From contig JADLBA010000221.1 of assembly GCA_020848015.1 (NCBI GenBank), forward strand, positions 1 through 10,118: a stretch of DNA of 10,118 bases. Reading direction: 5' to 3'. Source of the DNA: Crocinitomicaceae bacterium (lineage in GTDB: Bacteria > Bacteroidota > Bacteroidia > Flavobacteriales_D > Sanyastnellaceae). A program made the translations under genes and the position numbers. Position 1 is the stretch's first letter; each line of letters begins with the position of its first letter. Below, piece after piece: positions 6,282 to 10,118 of the stretch. The notes beneath the pieces are model-generated. The model saw nothing but the letters and a program-made list of their open reading frames with translations, did no database searches and was not told the origin of the DNA.

Positions 6282-7644
6282 TATTTTTATCTTCTTTTTG
6301 CCGGCTGTAATTCCGTTTGCATTGAACGCTCAGCAGAGCATCAACAATCCCTATTCGCAGTTTGGCATTGGTCAACTTTCGCAACAAGGATCAGTAAAGA
6401 ATTTCTCGCTGGGAGGTATGACTGCTCCAGTATTGGATGCTAGTATCATCAATTTCGGAAACCCAGCCAGTTACACTTACCTGAAACAACCGGTGTTCCA
6501 AGGTAGCGGGAGTATCGGCCAATCAATTTTTTCCGATAGTTCGGGGTATAATTCGACGTATCGGGGCGGAACAGTCAGTGAAATAGGATTGGGATTTAAA
6601 AAGGACGGCGGAAAATGGGGGGCTGCATTTGGACTTACTCCTTTCAGCAGAGTAGGATATAATCTCGAAAAAAAGGCTGGAGTCAATGATTCTGTGACTG
6701 CGCGCTACAACTACCGCGGCGATGGTGGCATTAATAAGCTCATTCTCGGTGTTTCCAGGGGTTTTACTATTCCAATAGACACAGCAAATAATATGTTTCA
6801 TCGTCTCAGTATCGGAGCCAATATCAATTATTTTTTTGGTTCTATCAATCATTATCGCCGGGCGATTTTTGATAATATGACATACTTCAATACCCGCGTT
6901 ACAAGCAAAACCAGCGTATCTGATGTCAATTTCGATCTTGGTTTTTTATATACTTTGCCGTTGAGTCAGGTGAATGAAGGAAAAAAAACCTTGCGAGGAA
7001 AATTTCTTGTGATAGGTGCTGATTACTCGGTGCGTTCCTCACTCAATGCGAGAAACTCCGAGATTGGTCAGAGCTATACCATCTTTAATGGAGTAGAAGT
7101 TACCGCCGATACGAGCTATTCTTTTTCCGAATCGAGAGAAGATATAGTACTCCCGCAAAAATGGAAAGCCGGAGCATCTCTGCTGGTACTGGGAAAAGAG
7201 AACAGATCACTTATTATCTCAGCCGAATATTCAACACAAAACTGGAGAAAATTCAGCTCTCCTAATGACACTCCTTCTGTTTCCGGTGGAAAGAGTTTTT
7301 CGATAGCTCATTCACTTAGTGGATCAATAGAATATGGCCCCAGAGATGTTTCAAAGCCTCGCAACCTGTTTGGCAGAATACAATACCGCGCTGGATTCCG
7401 AACTACGCAGAACTACCTGGTATTGTCAGGTACAGCCCTTCGTCAGCAGGCTGTATCGGCGGGTTTTTCTATTCCTTTTAATAATTCGCGGGTTTATGGC
7501 CAGAGCCATTTGCATTTTGGTGTTGAATACGGTAAAGGAGGAACGACTTCAAATGGATTACTTCAGGAACAATTTGTCGGTTTTCAGGTTGGATTCTCCT
7601 TTGTTCCTTATGAGAGTTGGTTTCAACCCGTGAAGTATGATTAA
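6253..7644 (+). CDS. Outer-membrane beta-barrel protein, distantly FadL/OmpP1-like, coaX-lptC neighbour
   Basis: The 463-residue product has an N-terminal signal peptide (hydrophobic core about 7-24, cleavage probably after LNA at 26, before Q27). The mature protein starts with N-N-P-Y-S-Q-F-G-I-G (31-40) and a following LGGM (53-56). A later NFGNPASY (67-74) resembles the NPA turn of FadL/OmpP1-type barrels. The rest is rich in alternating aromatic and glycine strands ending near the C-terminal F-Q-V-G-F-S-F-V, as expected for an outer-membrane barrel of about 14 strands. Function and ligand are unknown. A transport or assembly role in the outer membrane is inferred from fold and from the adjoining lptC. 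The ATG at 6253 gives the complete signal peptide, overlaps coaX by 29 bp, and its stop overlaps lptC by 8 bp. Barrel identity is well supported, the FadL-like assignment only moderately. Confidence 0.82.
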   Translation: MKYWNITVLSIFIFFLPAVIPFALNAQQSINNPYSQFGIGQLSQQGSVKNFSLGGMTAPVLDASIINFGNPASYTYLKQPVFQGSGSIGQSIFSDSSGYNSTYRGGTVSEIGLGFKKDGGKWGAAFGLTPFSRVGYNLEKKAGVNDSVTARYNYRGDGGINKLILGVSRGFTIPIDTANNMFHRLSIGANINYFFGSINHYRRAIFDNMTYFNTRVTSKTSVSDVNFDLGFLYTLPLSQVNEGKKTLRGKFLVIGADYSVRSSLNARNSEIGQSYTIFNGVEVTADTSYSFSESREDIVLPQKWKAGASLLVLGKENRSLIISAEYSTQNWRKFSSPNDTPSVSGGKSFSIAHSLSGSIEYGPRDVSKPRNLFGRIQYRAGFRTTQNYLVLSGTALRQQAVSAGFSIPFNNSRVYGQSHLHFGVEYGKGGTTSNGLLQEQFVGFQVGFSFVPYESWFQPVKYD

Positions 7645-8236
7645 GAAAATCATCCTGCTTCTTGCTTTCATTCGCAAGGTCTTTTTTTTCATTGTTATCA
7701 CGGTCTTTTTTTTATCGTGTAAAAATGATATTTCTGAAATTAAGGCGATTTCTGATCCACAAAACCTGCCGGTCCAGACCAGTATTAATGCATCCTATGA
7801 GTACTCTGAAAAAGGACACATCGTTAATCGCCTTGTCGCCGGCAAGCTCGATCAGTACGAAGGAGACCAGCCATATATTGAAGCCTCCAATGGATTTACG
7901 ATGATATTTTTTGATTCATTGGCAAATGAAACAGCCCGTTTATCCGCAGTGCATGGAAAGTATTTTAAGAAAGAGGAAAAATTAATCGCTTGGGGCAAAG
8001 TTGAGTTGATCAATGCGAATAAAGAGAAGATAGAAACGGAGGAACTACTTTATGAACAGGACAGTTCAAAAATATCTACCGACAAATTTGTTACCATCAC
8101 TACCCCGCAGGGAATACTGTATGGAAAGGGAATGGTCAGTAATGATTCTTTCACAAAATACAGAATTCTGCAACCAACAGGAGATATATATATGAATGAA
8201 AAAGAAAACAGTGTAATAAATGGAAAAAATAACTAA
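7637..8236 (+). CDS. lptC: LPS export ABC transporter periplasmic component LptC (lipoprotein form)
   Basis: The 199-residue product matches the LptC family of Bacteroidota. Its N-terminus has two hydrophobic stretches (4-11 and 15-27) split by R-K, ending in a lipobox FLSC with the acylated cysteine at C28. This makes it a lipoprotein rather than the single-pass membrane protein of Proteobacteria. The LptC beta-jellyroll follows: NASYEYSEKGHIVNRLVAGK (51-70), ANETARLSAVHGKYF (96-110), A-W-G-K-V-E-L-I-N (118-126), EELLYEQDSSKISTDKFVTI (135-154) and TPQGILYGKGMVSNDSF (156-172). LptC links the LptB2FG extractor to LptA and carries LPS across the periplasm. It overlaps the barrel gene upstream by 8 bp and the 69-residue gene downstream by 17 bp. 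Two T8 tracts lie in the signal-peptide codons (see findings). Confidence 0.88.
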   Translation: MIKKIILLLAFIRKVFFFIVITVFFLSCKNDISEIKAISDPQNLPVQTSINASYEYSEKGHIVNRLVAGKLDQYEGDQPYIEASNGFTMIFFDSLANETARLSAVHGKYFKKEEKLIAWGKVELINANKEKIETEELLYEQDSSKISTDKFVTITTPQGILYGKGMVSNDSFTKYRILQPTGDIYMNEKENSVINGKNN

Positions 8237-8429
8237 TTTTTTTATTCACTTCTGGCTGGCTGTCACCGTAGCTTCCCTGATTTACGCATTGTATATGATC
8301 TACCTGCAGGGTTGGGAAGAAGGGTACAGAAACCTCTTTATTCCTTTCATTGCCTTTTTCTGGTATCTTTTCAGGAGAAATATGCACAAAAGGATGCAGA
8401 AAAATCTTCAACAGGGAGAAAAGAAATAG
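8220..8429 (+). CDS. Small two-TM membrane protein between lptC and the CNNM gene, function unknown
   Basis: The 69-residue product has two predicted transmembrane segments, about 8-28 (FIHFWLAVTVASLIYALYMIY) and about 38-51 (rich in F, I, W and Y). A short charged loop (GWEEGYRN, 31-38) joins them, and a strongly basic, polar tail (RRNMHKRMQKNLQQGEKK) should stay in the cytoplasm by the positive-inside rule. Its ATG lies 17 bp inside lptC, a spacing that implies translational coupling and argues that this is a genuine gene rather than a chance frame. I do not recognise a family. Small hypothetical proteins at this spot after lptC occur, as I recall, in other Bacteroidota genomes. An accessory role with the LPS-export or CNNM membrane machinery is only a guess from position. 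Confidence 0.75.
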   Translation: MEKITNFFIHFWLAVTVASLIYALYMIYLQGWEEGYRNLFIPFIAFFWYLFRRNMHKRMQKNLQQGEKK

Positions 8430-8483
8430 TTTGTCCTATCTAAGACCCACAGATGGAAAATATACCGATAGAATAATAGAAAT

Positions 8484-8491
8484 TACATTTG
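8484..8491 (+). promoter_or_regulatory. Candidate internal -7 promoter element upstream of the CNNM-family gene
   Basis: TACATTTG matches TAnnTTTG exactly. It lies in the 83-bp gap between the 69-residue gene and the CNNM gene, the first real gap since 5532, and 21 bp before the ATG at 8513. No TTTG is found at the -33 distance, so the match may be chance in A/T-rich DNA. Confidence 0.25.
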
Positions 8492-8512
8492 TTGCTTTAT
8501 ACTCACCTGTAG

Positions 8513-9784
8513 ATGGATTCCGGCTGGCTATTATTTGTCATTTTTTCCTTAGTGGCCTCTGCTTTTTCCAGTGGAATGGAAATCGCCTTTATTACTGCCA
8601 ATAAGCTAAAGGTAGAGCTCGATCGCAAACAGGAAGTTTTTGGTGCCGGAATTATCAGTTATTTCATGCGAAAACCCAAGATGTTCATCGCTACAATGCT
8701 GATCGGAAATAATATCGCTCTGGTGATCTACGGTATTTTTATGGGGGATGCTATTGTTTACGGTATCGAAAAAATATATCCTGGCTTATTTGGCCCAACG
8801 GAAATGCTGATTTCTCAAACCATCATTTCTACTGTGATCGTTCTGATTTTCGGAGAATTCATCCCTAAGGCGGTTTTTTCAATCAACCCCAACAGATGGC
8901 TACAGATATTCGCAATTCCTCTGATGTTTTGGGTGTCAGTACTTTGGATTTTCGCCTGGGTGGTTACCAGTATTTCCGAGTTTATTCTGAAGCTGGCAAT
9001 GGAACAAAAAAGTACCCCACAACAGGTGGAATTCGGCCGTATAGATCTCGATCATTACCTGAAGCAGGCGACCGGAAATATTGACCACTCAAAAATGTTT
9101 GACCACGAAATCCAGATATTTCAGAATGCCCTCGATTTTTCAAAAGTGAAAGCCAGGGATTGTCTTATACCAAGAAACGAAATAGTCGCGGTGGATATCA
9201 CCGATACAATAGAACACCTAAGAAAATTATTCATTGAAACCCGCCTTTCAAAGATTCTCGTCTTTCGTGAAAGTATTGATCATATTATTGGTTATGTGCA
9301 CTCGTTCGAACTTTTTAAAAAGCCGGAACAGATACAGCATATTCTACGGCCGGTGGTCATCATTCCAAAACCGGCTCCTGCCAATGAAATTCTTGAAAAA
9401 TTTATCAAAGAAAAAAAAAATGTAGCCGTAGTTGTAGATGAGTTTGGCGGTACAGCGGGTATTATTACAATGGAAGATATCGTCGAAGAAATTTTTGGTG
9501 AAATAGAAGATGAGCACGATAAAGAAGAAACCACTGAAATAGCCATCAGCGACCACGAATTCGAATTTTCTGCACGTCTGGAAATTGATTACCTGAATGA
9601 TAAATATAACCTCGGACTCCCCGTCAACAACGAAGAGTATGATACCCTCAGCGGACTAATTTTACATATTCATGAAGATATTCCGCAACAGGGGGCTGTT
9701 GTAGAACACCAAAACTTTACATTCAATATCCAAAAGGCCACTGAAACCAGAATTGAACTGGTTCTTGTTATCATAAAAGATTGA
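8513..9784 (+). CDS. CNNM/CorC (hemolysin-family) membrane transporter with CBS pair
   Basis: The 423-residue product has the standard order of this family. First is an N-terminal CNNM/DUF21 transmembrane domain (about 1-165), with FSSGMEIAF (18-26), IGNNIA (64-69) and GEFIPK (114-119), the conserved ion-site motifs. A CBS-domain pair follows (about 210-335), with LIPRNEI (218-224) and DEFGGTAGIITMEDIVEEIF (309-328). The C-terminal CorC/HlyC domain spans about 345-423. Characterised relatives act in Mg2+ (with Na+) transport or resistance, with the CBS pair binding ATP. The old hemolysin name is not evidence of toxicity. It is an inner-membrane protein. GldE of gliding bacteria belongs to the same family, but no gldD is adjacent, so GldE is not assigned. 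An A10 tract at 9411-9420 lies in codons 300-303. The 83-bp gap upstream may hold its own promoter. Confidence 0.92.
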   Translation: MDSGWLLFVIFSLVASAFSSGMEIAFITANKLKVELDRKQEVFGAGIISYFMRKPKMFIATMLIGNNIALVIYGIFMGDAIVYGIEKIYPGLFGPTEMLISQTIISTVIVLIFGEFIPKAVFSINPNRWLQIFAIPLMFWVSVLWIFAWVVTSISEFILKLAMEQKSTPQQVEFGRIDLDHYLKQATGNIDHSKMFDHEIQIFQNALDFSKVKARDCLIPRNEIVAVDITDTIEHLRKLFIETRLSKILVFRESIDHIIGYVHSFELFKKPEQIQHILRPVVIIPKPAPANEILEKFIKEKKNVAVVVDEFGGTAGIITMEDIVEEIFGEIEDEHDKEETTEIAISDHEFEFSARLEIDYLNDKYNLGLPVNNEEYDTLSGLILHIHEDIPQQGAVVEHQNFTFNIQKATETRIELVLVIIKD

Positions 9785-9892
9785 TAGTGTTTTCGTTATG
9801 AGTTGTATGGGTGGTTTAATTCCTTAATTCTGCGATTTGTATCAATGAAATTACGATATTCGCAGCCCTAAAATTTAAAGCTTTCTTGAGCT

Positions 9893-10118
9893 ATGGCAAT
9901 GATTGAAAAAATCAGGAGACAAAGCGGACTATTACTAATAATGATCGGTCTTGGTCTGGTCGGCTTCCTTCTTCCCTACAACGCAGTAATGAAAATGTTC
10001 GGACGTGGCGGTAATAGTGCAATCGGTGAAATTAATGGCAGGTCGGTGTCACCTGAGGAGTGGCATGATGCAATTCAAAAACAGGAAGGTCTATTCAGAT
10101 ATAGCGGAAACAATTCCA
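9893..10118 (+). CDS. PpiD/SurA-type peptidyl-prolyl isomerase, N-terminal part, cut by window edge
   Basis: The open frame runs from the ATG at 9893 to the window end without a stop and gives 75 residues, so the gene continues to the right. The protein starts MAMIEKIRRQSGLLLIMIGL, a short basic cytoplasmic stretch followed by one hydrophobic anchor (about 13-29). Then comes FGRGGNSAIGEINGRSVSPEEW (36-57), which resembles the G-x-I-N-G-x-x-[IV] element that opens the SurA_N chaperone domain. This topology (inner-membrane anchor, periplasmic chaperone/parvulin domains) is that of PpiD-type folding factors for outer-membrane and secreted proteins. The parvulin domain itself lies outside the window. 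A 108-bp gap separates it from the CNNM gene. GATATTCG at 9855-9862 is a weak -7-like sequence there. An internal ATG two codons on is possible. Confidence 0.8.
   Translation, partial: MAMIEKIRRQSGLLLIMIGLGLVGFLLPYNAVMKMFGRGGNSAIGEINGRSVSPEEWHDAIQKQEGLFRYSGNNS

Noticed and set aside
8513..9784. Naming the CNNM/CorC protein GldE.
   Set aside because: The family fits, but gldE is usually linked to gldD, and the neighbours here (lptC side and PPIase) match the non-gliding paralogue.
1..10118. CRISPR arrays, tRNA/rRNA genes, insertion sequences, attachment sites.
   Set aside because: No spaced direct repeats, cloverleaf sequences, transposase frames or terminal inverted repeats were seen on either strand.

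Overview
The window looks like a chromosomal segment of a Bacteroidota bacterium. The evidence is a surface protein with a C-terminal type IX secretion sorting domain (gliding-motility-associated, type B), a DUF6089-type outer-membrane protein, a lipoprotein form of LptC, a general lack of Shine-Dalgarno sequences, and several -7 elements of the Bacteroidota form TAnnTTTG. The protein styles would fit Saprospiria or a neighbouring class, but the sequence alone does not settle the genus. Nothing indicates a phage, IS, CRISPR array, tRNA or rRNA.

Left edge (1-816): the last 23 codons of a hexapeptide-repeat acetyltransferase overlap, through ATGA, a family 2 glycosyltransferase. This is probably the end of an exopolysaccharide or O-antigen type cluster. 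An AT-rich spacer (817-1193) follows, with no convincing gene. It closes at a strong hairpin terminator that serves the convergent minus-strand gene.

Centre (1249-3314): a minus-strand DUF6089 outer-membrane beta-barrel gene and a plus-strand nitronate monooxygenase/NAD(P)H-dependent flavin oxidoreductase gene diverge from a 137-bp intergenic region. That region holds a plausible minus-strand promoter.

Right (3415-end): a tightly packed plus-strand cluster runs as follows: secreted Fn3-like/type IX sorting-domain protein, coaX (type III pantothenate kinase), an outer-membrane barrel protein, lptC, a 69-residue two-TM protein, a CNNM/CorC (hemolysin-family) transporter and the start of a PpiD/SurA-type peptidyl-prolyl isomerase. 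The first five overlap one another (1, 29, 8 and 17 bp), which implies co-transcription and translational coupling. Apart from CoA synthesis, the theme is envelope biogenesis: a surface adhesin-like protein, an OMP, LPS export, a membrane ion transporter and a periplasmic folding factor. The order coaX - OMP - lptC - small protein - CNNM - PPIase resembles gene neighbourhoods I recall from other Bacteroidota. The large surface protein at its head looks like the lineage-specific part.

I do not see a clear undescribed system. The best candidates for follow-up are the overlapped 69-residue membrane protein next to lptC, the recurring cysteine-pair architecture of the surface protein, and homopolymer tracts in lptC and the CNNM gene.
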